Source: Pseudaminobacter salicylatoxidans (lineage in GTDB: Bacteria; Pseudomonadota; Alphaproteobacteria; Rhizobiales; Rhizobiaceae). Taken from it: a DNA stretch of 64,000 bases. Made by a program: the position numbers and the translations under genes. The notes under the pieces were generated by a model that searched no databases, had not been told where the DNA came from, and was given only the letters and a program-made list of their open reading frames with translations. Positions within the stretch are counted from its first letter, which is position 1. Each line of letters opens with the position of its first letter. The DNA lies in assembly GCF_003148475.1 (NCBI RefSeq), contig NZ_QGGG01000002.1:409049-473048 (forward strand), written 5' to 3'. Below are positions 1 to 8,138 of this stretch, piece by piece.

Positions 1-2837
1 TGGAAGGCAGCGCCATTTCGGTTGCCGGCGCGCTGCGTGAAAAGGTCCTGGAAGTCACCGCCCTCCTCAATGAGGAAGCCGGCAAGTCCTTCACGGACGC
101 CGACCGCCAGATCGCGGCCCGCGCCGAACAGACCGCCGCCGCCCTGCTCGCCCGCGCCAACGACATCACCCGCGCCTTCGAGGAAGCGGACGGCCGCATG
201 GCTGCGCGCGCGGAGGAAACGTCCGGCGCATTGCTCGCCCGCGCCGGCGACATCACCCGCGCCTTCGAGGAAGCGGATGGCCGCCTCGCCGCCCGCGCCG
301 AGGAAACGGCGGGTGCGCTGATGGCCCGGACCGGCGACATCGCCCGCGCCTTCGAAGAGGCGGACAATCGCCTGGCCGCGCGTACACAGGAAGCCTCGGG
401 CGCGCTCATCCAGCAGGCCGAGGAAGCGGTTGGAACGATCGCGGCCAAGGCCGGCGACATCGTGCGCACCTTCGACGATGCCGATCAGAAGCTTGTGGCC
501 CGCGCGGTGGAAACCGCCAACTCGCTGGCCGCCCGCGCCGGCGACATCCTCGCCAATTTCGAGAGCGCCGACCAGAAGCTGAGCCAGCGCATCGGCGAAT
601 CCGCCGAGGCCCTGGCCGCCCGCGCCGCCGAACTCGGCCGCATCTTCGACGCCGCGGACCAGCAGTTCATCTCGCGCATCAACGATGGGGCGACCACGCT
701 CGGTGCCCGCGCCGTCGAGATCGTCCGCAACTTCGAGGAGGCCGACGAGCGGCTGGCGTCCCGCGTCACCGAGACGGCGGAAGCCCTCACCGTGCGCGCT
801 TCCGAGATCGGCCAGATCTTCGAAACCGCGGACCAGCGCATCGCTGCTCGCATCAGCGACGGTTCCTCGCTCATCGGCTCGCACATCTCCGGCATCGCCA
901 ATGTGCTGTCCGAAACCGAGAGCCGCGTGGTGGCCCGCGCCCAGCAGACCGCGGAGGAACTGGAAAATCGCACCAAGGCGATCGAGACGACGCTTTCCAA
1001 CGCCGACCAGCGCTTTGCCTCCGGCATCGAGGCCGTGGCCGCGCGTGTGGACGAGCATGTTGCGCGCGCCGAAAATCGCCTCGCTTCCAGCGCCGAGACC
1101 GTCGGGCAGAAGCTCACCGAGCAGGTCTCGCAGGCCGAAGCCCAGCTCGTTGCGCGCGCCGACACCATCGCGGAGACCTTCACGGCTGTCGGCCAGCATA
1201 TCGGCCACAGCACCAACGAAGCTGCCCGCACCATCGGCGCGAACACGCGCGAGCTGAACCAGATGCTCGCCGAGCGCTCGGCCGAAATCTCGAAGATCCT
1301 CGACGAGAACGCGCGGCCGCTGGTGGATCGTTTCGCCGAGACCGGCGACGACCTGCAACGCGGTCTGGAACAGGCGACCCAGCGCGCCACCGAGCGTCTG
1401 CGCACGGAAAATGCCGCACTGGTCAACGCCCTCGCCAACCGCACGGCCGAAACCCTGTCGGCGGTGGAAGGCGCGCGCACCAACCTCGCCGAGAACGTCA
1501 GCGACCTGATCGGCAAGCTCTCCCTGTCGAGCGCACAGCTCAACGACCTGATCGAGAAGGCCGCCGGCAATCTCGCCAATGTCGATGAGCGCCTTGTCGG
1601 CAGCACGCAGGCCTTCGCCGCCACGACCGAGAAGGCTGCGCAGACCTTCGCAAGTTCGGCGCGACTGGTGGATTCCAACGCCACCCGCCTTACCGAACTG
1701 TCTTCCAACACGCTCAAGGAAGTGGCATCCATCGCGACCCGCTTCGACGAGCACAGCCGCCTGCTTTCCAGCGCGTCCGAGCTGCTGGGTTCCGCACAGA
1801 ACAACCTCGAGCACACGCTCGAGCGCCAGTCCTCGCTGGAGGATCTGGCCGTTGGGCTGGTCAAGAAGTCGGAAGACCTCGAACGCGTCATGAAGTCCTT
1901 CGAGAACCTTGTCGGCAAGGCGCTCGAAAAGGCGGAAGACCGCACGCTCGCCTCTACCGACAAGATCCGCAGCGCGATCTCCGAGGTCGTGGATTCGGCC
2001 ACCAAGCGTTTCGCCGATGCGACCGAGGAGATGCGCCGCACGGCAAGCTCCATCAAGAGCGAACTCGACCAGACGCGCGCTGAGTTGAAGAAGGGCGTGC
2101 TCGACATGCCCGAGGAAGCCAAGCAGTCCACCACGGCCATGCGTCGCGCCGTGACCGAGCAGATCAACGCGCTCAAGGAGCTTTCGGACATCGTCGCGAA
2201 GTCCGGCCGCACGGTTGACGTTTCCACGCGTCAGCCCGAGCCGCGCCGCCCGGCGCCTGCACCGGCTCCCGCAGCGCCGCGCGCGCCGGCTTCCGATGCG
2301 CCGCTGCGCGGCACGCTGGAAATGGAACGCGCCCCGGCACCGGTTCCCGCACGCCCGCAGCAAGGCAATGCCGCGCCGCGTTCGGGAGGATGGGTGCGCG
2401 ACCTGCTTACCGGCGCGTCGCGTGATGACGCCGCGCGCCCGGCATCCGTCGCGGAAGCCCCTCGCCCCGTGACCAGCCAGCGCTCACCGGCCCATGTGGT
2501 GGAATCGCTGAATTCGCTGTCGGTCGACATCGCCCGCGCGATTGACCACGAGGCGTCGATCGAGCTGTGGAACCGCTATCGCCGCGGCGAGCGCGACGTC
2601 TTCACCCGCCGCCTCTACACGCTCAAGGGCCAGCAGACCTTCGACGAAATCCGCCGCAAATATCAGGCGGATGGCGAGTTCCGTGCCGCCGTCGATCGCT
2701 ACTGCGAAGACTTCGAAAAACTGCTCAAGGACGTCTCGCGCAACGATGCCGACAACGTCATGACGCAGACCTATCTCTCGTCCGACACCGGCAAGGTCTA
2801 CACCATGCTTGCCCACGCAAGCGGCCGGCTTCGGTAG
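1..2837 (+). CDS. Giant apolipoprotein-like coiled-coil protein, GPR/RgsE-like (5' end outside window)
   Basis: The reading frame is open from base 3 and has no start here, so only about 944 C-terminal residues are visible. From about base 108 to 1070 the protein is a chain of 29-residue units (pattern RLAARAEET..AL.ARAGDI.RAFEEADG). One unit at about 369-488 carries an 11-residue insert. 29 equals 7+11+11, which fits mixed heptad/hendecad coiled coil. A long helical region follows, then an Ala/Pro-rich linker (about 2235-2390) and a conserved-looking C-terminal block of about 125 residues. Very large proteins of this type with apolipoprotein-like predictions are known in Hyphomicrobiales as the growth pole ring protein GPR (Agrobacterium) and RgsE (Sinorhizobium), which act in polar growth. 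Assignment to that family rests on architecture and is inference. A strong terminator follows directly. A generic kinesin-like or apolipoprotein annotation is the alternative. Confidence 0.75.
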   Translation, partial: EGSAISVAGALREKVLEVTALLNEEAGKSFTDADRQIAARAEQTAAALLARANDITRAFEEADGRMAARAEETSGALLARAGDITRAFEEADGRLAARAEETAGALMARTGDIARAFEEADNRLAARTQEASGALIQQAEEAVGTIAAKAGDIVRTFDDADQKLVARAVETANSLAARAGDILANFESADQKLSQRIGESAEALAARAAELGRIFDAADQQFISRINDGATTLGARAVEIVRNFEEADERLASRVTETAEALTVRASEIGQIFETADQRIAARISDGSSLIGSHISGIANVLSETESRVVARAQQTAEELENRTKAIETTLSNADQRFASGIEAVAARVDEHVARAENRLASSAETVGQKLTEQVSQAEAQLVARADTIAETFTAVGQHIGHSTNEAARTIGANTRELNQMLAERSAEISKILDENARPLVDRFAETGDDLQRGLEQATQRATERLRTENAALVNALANRTAETLSAVEGARTNLAENVSDLIGKLSLSSAQLNDLIEKAAGNLANVDERLVGSTQAFAATTEKAAQTFASSARLVDSNATRLTELSSNTLKEVASIATRFDEHSRLLSSASELLGSAQNNLEHTLERQSSLEDLAVGLVKKSEDLERVMKSFENLVGKALEKAEDRTLASTDKIRSAISEVVDSATKRFADATEEMRRTASSIKSELDQTRAELKKGVLDMPEEAKQSTTAMRRAVTEQINALKELSDIVAKSGRTVDVSTRQPEPRRPAPAPAPAAPRAPASDAPLRGTLEMERAPAPVPARPQQGNAAPRSGGWVRDLLTGASRDDAARPASVAEAPRPVTSQRSPAHVVESLNSLSVDIARAIDHEASIELWNRYRRGERDVFTRRLYTLKGQQTFDEIRRKYQADGEFRAAVDRYCEDFEKLLKDVSRNDADNVMTQTYLSSDTGKVYTMLAHASGRLR
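108..371 (+). repeat. Near-identical tandem 87-bp coding repeats
   Basis: Three consecutive 87-bp units start near bases 108, 195 and 282, inside the coiled-coil gene. The nucleotide phrase cgcgccttcgaggaagcgga recurs once per unit. Units further downstream diverge at DNA level but keep the 29-residue period. The near identity of the first copies suggests recent duplication or gene conversion; copy number may vary between strains. Confidence 0.8.
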
Positions 2838-2858
2838 GAGAGATACAAGAGAGAACTG

Positions 2859-2886
2859 AAAAGGCGGGAAATTTTCCCGCCTTTTT
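2859..2886 (+). terminator. Rho-independent terminator of the coiled-coil gene
   Basis: An inverted repeat (ggcgggaa/ttcccgcc, arms 2863-2870 and 2874-2881) is followed by a run of T and preceded by a run of A, 22 bases after the stop codon. The A-rich left flank would let it act in both directions, so it also faces the 3' end of the mla operon. Confidence 0.85.
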
Positions 2887-3000
2887 CGTTGGTTGTTCTT
2901 GGGCGACCCGGAAGTCCTTCCGTCTGAAAGAAAGACGCGCGAAACCGCACGCGCGGACCACGCCTGCCGAGCGACGAAATCAACGGCTTTGGGTGAAACT

Positions 3001-3687
3001 TCAGATGCTGGTATCGGTCCAGGCGACGATCTGCAGCGCCGCATCACCAAATGCACGGTCGAGCGCGCGCATATAGGCATCATTGCCGCTGCCGCTTACC
3101 CGTGCGCTGGCGGTGAAGCTGCGCGAGGCGCGCACTTCGCCGTTGCGGTCGTTCAGCAGCCGCACGAACAGCTCGATCTCGGCATTGCTGGAACCGTCGA
3201 CATGCACCTGGAAGCTGCGCAGTTCCACGATGACCTGATAGTCGATCGCCAGCCCCTCGCCCGGCAGGCCGACACCGGCGAAAGCGCCGGAATGCTGGAA
3301 CGTCTCGGCAAGCCGCGCCTGGACGATACGCGGCAGGCGGTCCGCCCACTGCGCGCCCTTCAGATATTCAATCACGCCGGAGGTGCGCTTGATGACGACG
3401 TTCTGCCCGTCCAGCGCCTTGAGCGCCGACGGCTCGGCTATGAGTATCTGCATGCGCTTGCGCGCATGTTTTTCCGGGCTGGAGGGCGCTGTCAGTTCAT
3501 AGGTGTCGAGCGGAGCCGGGCCACCGCCCGGCAGCAACGCGCAGCCCGAAAGCGCCAGCGCAACCGCTCCCCCCGCCATGAATTGCACTGCCTTCACCGC
3601 AAGTCCCGTCCCCAAGATGTCCCTCCGGCTTCTGCCGGTGCCTGTTGTCGGCCTGCCCTTCTTCGAATGGGCGGCCGTCGGTGTCAA
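3001..3687 (-). CDS. ABC-type transport auxiliary lipoprotein (PqiC/DUF330 family)
   Basis: A 228-residue protein with an Arg/Lys-rich N-terminus, a hydrophobic segment and a lipobox (LALSGC, Cys about residue 49), so probably an outer-membrane-anchored or periplasmic lipoprotein. The remainder resembles the ABC_trans_aux family found at the end of MCE/Mla operons in alphaproteobacteria, where it is thought to hand lipid to or from the MlaD ring. It is the last gene of the mlaE-mlaF-mlaD operon. The annotated start is TTG at 3687, overlapping the mlaD stop (TTGA). No clear ribosome binding site is visible, and an internal GTG or ATG (residues about 31-37) just before the hydrophobic segment is possible, so the N-terminus is uncertain. 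Confidence 0.8.
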   Translation of the reverse strand: MTPTAAHSKKGRPTTGTGRSRRDILGTGLAVKAVQFMAGGAVALALSGCALLPGGGPAPLDTYELTAPSSPEKHARKRMQILIAEPSALKALDGQNVVIKRTSGVIEYLKGAQWADRLPRIVQARLAETFQHSGAFAGVGLPGEGLAIDYQVIVELRSFQVHVDGSSNAEIELFVRLLNDRNGEVRASRSFTASARVSGSGNDAYMRALDRAFGDAALQIVAWTDTSI

Positions 3688-5057
3688 CGTCGCGCGCGTC
3701 CGTCATACTGGCGCACTGTACCCTCTCCACCGGTAATGATGCGCTGCGGATTCCGCTCCAGATCGGTAATGGCCTGCTCGATGCGATTGATCGAGCGACG
3801 ACCGTCGCGCACGAACGATTCGACGTCACGCAAGCCTGAACCCGAAAACTGCTGCAGTCCACCCAGAATGGCGCTCAGATGCTGGTTCAGCGTATCGGCA
3901 ACCTGCTTGAAGGATTTCAGCGTCGATGAAGCTTCGGCCATGACGCCTTCCGTCTGGCCGGAACCGAGCAGCTTGTCGACCTTGAGCAGAATGCCGTCCA
4001 CCCGCACCGATGCCGCATTCAGGCGATGAGCCAGCTCGGTCGCGTCGGACACCATCTTGTCGATGTCGTTGGCCCGATCGCCGAACGTCTCTGTGACCTT
4101 GGCGATGTCGGCTGCGGCGCGATTTGCATTGCGGCTCGCGTTCTCGAAATTGTCGAGCGTCGTGCGCACGGTGTCGGGCTTCACGCTCTCGAGAATGCCG
4201 TCAACCTTGGCAAGCGTGTCGGTGCCCTGCTGCGCGAAGCTGTTGACGGAGCTTACGGTCTTCTCCACCCCGGTGATGATCTCGTCCAGTTGCTTGCTGT
4301 TCTCGCTGAGTTCCTGCGTGAACTTCTGCACATTGGTGACGATCTGCGCGACCTTTTCCCTGTCCACCGAGCGCAGCAGGTCTTCGGCCGCATTGAGCGT
4401 TCCTTCCAGCTTGCCAGAAACGCCGGCGAGCTCCTGTGACAGCTTGCTGACATTGTCGAGGAAACGATCCACGCCCTCGGCATTGCGTCCGAGCGCTTCG
4501 GAAAACTTCTCGACATTGGTCACCGTTTGCGTCAGCGGCCCGCGCACGTCGCCGGCGAAACCTTCGACCTGATTGAGGACGTGATCCGCCCTCTTGAAAA
4601 TGTCCTGCGCGGTTTGCAGCAGATTGGTGACGGCGGATGGATTGGCGGTGATCTCCGCAATCTTGCCCTGCGCTTCCGCCTCGTCGAGCAGGTTCGGCTC
4701 GCGCGGATCGGCTCCCTTGAGCTCGATATTGGCCTGGCCCGTCAGGTTCGCCAGCCCGATATCGGCCTGCGTGGATTTGGTGATCGGCGTCAGCCTGTCG
4801 ATCTCTGTATCGGCGATCGCCACGGTCGGGTTTTGGACGTCGATGAAAACCCGACGCACATCGCCCACCTTGACGCCATTGAACATGACGATGCTGCCAC
4901 GCGTCAGGCCGGAAGCCGAGCCGGGGATACGCACGCGCAACATGGCCGTCTCGCCCCTCTCCCCGATCGCCGCCGTCCAGTAGACGAAGGCAAAGGCGGC
5001 AAGAATTGCAACGACCGTGAAAATTCCGACGATGACGTAATTGGCTCTGGTTTCCAT
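3684..5057 (-). CDS. mlaD: MlaD-family MCE domain protein
   Basis: A 457-residue protein. One N-terminal membrane segment (about residues 7-29, NYVIVGIFTVVAILAAFAFV) is followed by an MCE/MlaD domain (about 38-115, with SGLTRGSIVMFNGVKVGDV). A long helical C-terminal region rich in Asn, Gln and Thr is predicted to form coiled coil. The family binds lipid as a periplasmic hexamer attached to the inner-membrane MlaEF complex and moves phospholipid between membranes. The C-terminal extension is much longer than in E. coli MlaD and resembles tunnel-forming MCE proteins such as PqiB or YebT only in being long. It lies 14 bases after mlaF and overlaps the lipoprotein gene. The substrate cannot be read from sequence. 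Confidence 0.9.
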   Translation of the reverse strand: METRANYVIVGIFTVVAILAAFAFVYWTAAIGERGETAMLRVRIPGSASGLTRGSIVMFNGVKVGDVRRVFIDVQNPTVAIADTEIDRLTPITKSTQADIGLANLTGQANIELKGADPREPNLLDEAEAQGKIAEITANPSAVTNLLQTAQDIFKRADHVLNQVEGFAGDVRGPLTQTVTNVEKFSEALGRNAEGVDRFLDNVSKLSQELAGVSGKLEGTLNAAEDLLRSVDREKVAQIVTNVQKFTQELSENSKQLDEIITGVEKTVSSVNSFAQQGTDTLAKVDGILESVKPDTVRTTLDNFENASRNANRAAADIAKVTETFGDRANDIDKMVSDATELAHRLNAASVRVDGILLKVDKLLGSGQTEGVMAEASSTLKSFKQVADTLNQHLSAILGGLQQFSGSGLRDVESFVRDGRRSINRIEQAITDLERNPQRIITGGEGTVRQYDGRARR

Positions 5058-5071
5058 AAGCGGCTTTGGTT

Positions 5072-5893
5072 CTATCCCCTTGCAGTCAAATCGAGCTGTC
5101 GTGCGCGCTTACCACGAAAGTAAGACTTCACCCACGGTTCCTCGCTGGCAAGCATGTCTTCGATGGTGCCTTCCACCAATACCTTTTTCTTGCCGAGAAC
5201 GGCAATTCGGTCACACACGGCAAACAGGCTGTCGAGATCGTGCGTGACCATGTAGACGGTGAGCCCCATCGTATCGCGCAGCTTGGAGACGAGTTCGTCG
5301 AACTCGGCAGCGCCGATGGGGTCGAGGCCCGAAGTGGGTTCGTCGAGGAAGACGATGTCCGGATCGAGCGACAGAGCGCGCGCCAGCGCGGCGCGCTTGA
5401 TCATGCCGCCCGAAAGCTCCGAGGGGAATTTCTGGGCGGCGTCGCGCGGCAGGCCGACAAGCTCGATCTTGAGCAGCGCCAGTTCGTCCATCAGCCGCTT
5501 GGGCAGATCGAGATATTCGCGCATCGGCACCTGGACATTCTCCAGAACCGTCAGGGCCGAAAACAGCGCGCCATGCTGGAACAGCACGCCCAGACGCATG
5601 TCCAGCCGCATCCGCTCCAGCTCGCTGGCCTTGTCCACATCGACACCGAAGATGCGGATCGTGCCGGAGCGCCTCCTGGTCAGGCCGAGAATCGCACGCA
5701 ACAGGACCGACTTGCCCGCGCCCGATGCCCCCACGAAACCGAGGATTTCACCGCGCCGGATGTCCAGCGACAGATTGTCGAGCACGACATTGTCGCCGAA
5801 GGCGACAGTAACGTTGTGCGCCGACAGGACAATGTCGTCGTCGCCTCGCTGAACCGCTCCGCTCGTCGCCTGTGTTGCCTGCTGCCCGGTCAT
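5072..5893 (-). CDS. mlaF: MlaF-like ABC transporter ATP-binding protein
   Basis: This is the ATPase of the lipid transporter, working with MlaE on the cytoplasmic face. Walker A is GASGAGKS (about residues 55-62), the signature is LSGGMIKRAAL (about 158), and Walker B with the following motif is IVFLDEPTSGLDP; the H-loop is VTHDL. The LSGGM variant is typical of the MlaF/TtgA group. The frame is open to an upstream ATG at 5941, which would overlap mlaE by 41 bases. I prefer the ATG at 5893 because it has GAGGTG just upstream and starts 7 bases after the mlaE stop, giving about 273 residues, a normal family length. It is followed 14 bases later by mlaD. Confidence 0.9.
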   Translation of the reverse strand: MTGQQATQATSGAVQRGDDDIVLSAHNVTVAFGDNVVLDNLSLDIRRGEILGFVGASGAGKSVLLRAILGLTRRRSGTIRIFGVDVDKASELERMRLDMRLGVLFQHGALFSALTVLENVQVPMREYLDLPKRLMDELALLKIELVGLPRDAAQKFPSELSGGMIKRAALARALSLDPDIVFLDEPTSGLDPIGAAEFDELVSKLRDTMGLTVYMVTHDLDSLFAVCDRIAVLGKKKVLVEGTIEDMLASEEPWVKSYFRGKRARQLDLTARG

Positions 5894-5900
5894 CCGCACC

Positions 5901-7076
5901 TCAGAAACCGATGGAGGCGAAGAAGATGGCGAATGCGCCATCCAGCACGATGACGATGAAGATCGACTTCACCACGGACGCGGTGACATGCTCGCCCAGC
6001 GATTCGGCGCTGCCGCCGACCTTCAACCCTTCGACCGAGGCGATGATGCCAATGATCATCGCCATGAACGGCGCCTTGATCAGCCCGGTCAAAACCGTTC
6101 CGACATCGATGCCGACCCGCAGCCGGTCGATGAATGCCGCCGGGGTGATGCCGGAATAAAACCACGAAATGACAATGGCGCCGCCCAACGCCGCGAAATC
6201 GGCGATGATGGTAAGGCAGGGCAAGGCGATCACCAGCGCTACCAGCCGCGGAAACACCAGGACGCCGACCGGATTGAGGCCGATGACCTTCAGCGCATCG
6301 ACCTCCTCGCGCATGCGCATGGAGCCGATTTCGGCGGTGATGGCGCTTCCCGAGCGGCCGGCGACCATGATCGCGGTCATCAGCACGCCCAGTTCGCGCA
6401 GCACCAGGATGCCGACCAGATCGACCACGAAAATCTCGGCGCCGAAATAGCGGAGCTGGAATGCGCCCTGCTGCGCCACGATCGCGCCCACGATGGTGGA
6501 CATCAGCAACACGACCGGCACCGCGCCGACGCCCATCTTGTCGATCTGATTGAAGATGGCCGCGATGTTGACGGCGTGGCCGCGCCCGAGCTTCATCTGC
6601 GCGCCGCGGATGGTGGACCCCAATATGTTCATGGCCGCGAGGAAATCGTCGCGCATGGAATAAACCCCGCGCCCGACCGTCTCGAAGAAGGCGATGAGGA
6701 AATTCGGCTCCTGCCGCGCGGGAACGGGCTCGCCGCGCTGCGTCGCCTCGTGCACTGCGTCCAGAAGGATCGCCGCCTCTTGGCTCTGCCCCTCAAGCGT
6801 GAGGCCGGAGCCCTGCGCCGCGCGCGCGGTGACGAGCCTTTCGACCAGCCAGGCGCCGGCCGTGTCGATCTTCTCGACCTGCGACAGGTCGAGGGTCAGG
6901 GGAGCCTCACCGTGCTCCGCCTCCAGCTTGCGCATGTCCGCGTCGACGGAGGCAACGGTCCTTGTCGTCCATTCTCCGGTCAGCGCATAATCGGCCGCGC
7001 CGCCCCGCTCCAGCGCAACCACGCGCGGCGGGTTCTCTTTGGCGCTGACCGCCTTCGTGTCGGCATTGATCACCAT
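5901..7076 (-). CDS. mlaE: MlaE-family permease with fused N-terminal STAS domain
   Basis: A 391-residue protein and first gene of the mla operon. The N-terminal third (about residues 20-110, with LTLDLSQVEKIDTAGAWL) is a STAS domain, the job done by separate MlaB in E. coli. The rest is the MlaE permease (about 140-391) with several membrane segments and the conserved loop GSAITAEIGSMRMREEVDAL. Fusion of STAS and MlaE is common in alphaproteobacteria and explains the lack of an mlaB gene. No mlaC-like periplasmic carrier is nearby. The gene diverges from the epimerase gene at 7155 across a 78-base spacer. The ribosome binding site is weak. Confidence 0.92.
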   Translation of the reverse strand: MVINADTKAVSAKENPPRVVALERGGAADYALTGEWTTRTVASVDADMRKLEAEHGEAPLTLDLSQVEKIDTAGAWLVERLVTARAAQGSGLTLEGQSQEAAILLDAVHEATQRGEPVPARQEPNFLIAFFETVGRGVYSMRDDFLAAMNILGSTIRGAQMKLGRGHAVNIAAIFNQIDKMGVGAVPVVLLMSTIVGAIVAQQGAFQLRYFGAEIFVVDLVGILVLRELGVLMTAIMVAGRSGSAITAEIGSMRMREEVDALKVIGLNPVGVLVFPRLVALVIALPCLTIIADFAALGGAIVISWFYSGITPAAFIDRLRVGIDVGTVLTGLIKAPFMAMIIGIIASVEGLKVGGSAESLGEHVTASVVKSIFIVIVLDGAFAIFFASIGF

Positions 7077-7154
7077 GGTCGCCTGTCTTATCCCGTCAGG
7101 GTGAGTCTGTCACTTTCGTCCGGCGGATGCTTTGAAACGCAAAGGAAGAAAAAC

Positions 7155-8138
7155 ATGCCGCGTGTCCTTTCGGTCAGTGCAGAACGTTTTCCGATAGCCG
7201 GAACCTTTACGATCTCGCGGGGCTCCAAAACCGAGGCGGAGGTCATCACCTGCACCATCACCGATGGCACCGTCAGCGGTCGCGGCGAATGCGTGCCTTA
7301 CAAGCGCTACGGCGAAACGATGGAAGCCGTGCAAGCCGCCATCGAAGCCATCGCCCCCAGAATCGCCTCCGGCATCGACCGCAAATCCCTGCTGCAAGCG
7401 ATGCCCGCCGGGGCCGCGCGCAATGCGGTGGACTGCGCCCTGTGGGACCTGGAAGCCAAAATGTCGGGAACACCGGCATGGCACCATGTTTCCACCATGC
7501 CGCCCAGGCCGCTGGAAACGGCCTATACGCTTTCACTCGGTACGCCAGAAGCCATGGCGGCGCAGGCGCGCGACAATGCCGGCCGCCCGCTGCTCAAGGT
7601 CAAGATCGGTGGCGACAACGACGTCGCCCGCATTCGCGCCGTGACCGCCGCCGCGCCCGGAAGCCGGTTGATCCTCGATGCCAATGAGGGTTGGACCGAG
7701 GACAATGTCGAGGAAAACATGGCGATCGCCGCCGAACTCGGCGTGGCGCTGATCGAGCAGCCGCTGCCGGCCGGCAAGGACGCGATCCTGGCCAGCATCC
7801 GCCATGCGGTGCCGATCTGCGCGGACGAGAGCGTCCATGTTGCGGATGATCTCGATTCGCTTCTCGGCCTTTACGACGCCGTCAACATCAAGCTGGACAA
7901 GAGCGGCGGCCTGACTGCCGCCCTGCTGCTGCACGACAGGGCGCAGCAACTGGGCTTCTCGATCATGGTCGGCTGCATGGTCGGCACATCGCTGGCGATG
8001 GCGCCGGCCGTGCTTCTGGCGCAGGACGCCGAATTCGTGGACCTTGATGGGCCGCTTCTGCTGGCGCGCGACCGCTCGCCGGGTCTCGTCTACGAAGGCT
8101 CGCTCGTGTCACCGCCCCAGCCGGCGCTTTGGGGCTGA
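7155..8138 (+). CDS. dgcA: L-Ala-D/L-Glu-type dipeptide epimerase (enolase superfamily)
   Basis: A 327-residue muconate-lactonizing-subgroup enolase protein. Visible catalytic features are Lys148-x-Lys150 (LKVKIGG), metal ligands Asp175 (LDANEGW), Glu201 (IEQPLP) and Asp224 (CADES), and the C-terminal base Lys249 (IKLDKSGG). This pattern fits L-Ala-D/L-Glu epimerase or the related N-acetyl-D-Glu racemase DgcA, acting on murein-derived peptides or amino acids. Substrate among these is inference, since the usual dgcN partner is not adjacent. The ATG at 7155 has AAGGAAG upstream and fits family length; the frame is open far upstream, but that part is antisense to mlaE. The 3' end overlaps the convergent MFS gene by 30 bases. 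Confidence 0.85.
   Translation: MPRVLSVSAERFPIAGTFTISRGSKTEAEVITCTITDGTVSGRGECVPYKRYGETMEAVQAAIEAIAPRIASGIDRKSLLQAMPAGAARNAVDCALWDLEAKMSGTPAWHHVSTMPPRPLETAYTLSLGTPEAMAAQARDNAGRPLLKVKIGGDNDVARIRAVTAAAPGSRLILDANEGWTEDNVEENMAIAAELGVALIEQPLPAGKDAILASIRHAVPICADESVHVADDLDSLLGLYDAVNIKLDKSGGLTAALLLHDRAQQLGFSIMVGCMVGTSLAMAPAVLLAQDAEFVDLDGPLLLARDRSPGLVYEGSLVSPPQPALWG

Noticed and set aside
108..371. Tandem repeats as a CRISPR array
   Set aside because: The repeats are contiguous 87-bp coding units without unique spacers.
485..2227. 580-codon minus-strand open frame opposite the coiled-coil gene
   Set aside because: Ser/Arg-rich composition is what reverse-reading Ala/Glu/Arg repeats give.
5894..5941. 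Longer mlaF start giving a 41-base overlap with mlaE
   Set aside because: The downstream ATG at 5893 has a better ribosome binding site and avoids the overlap.
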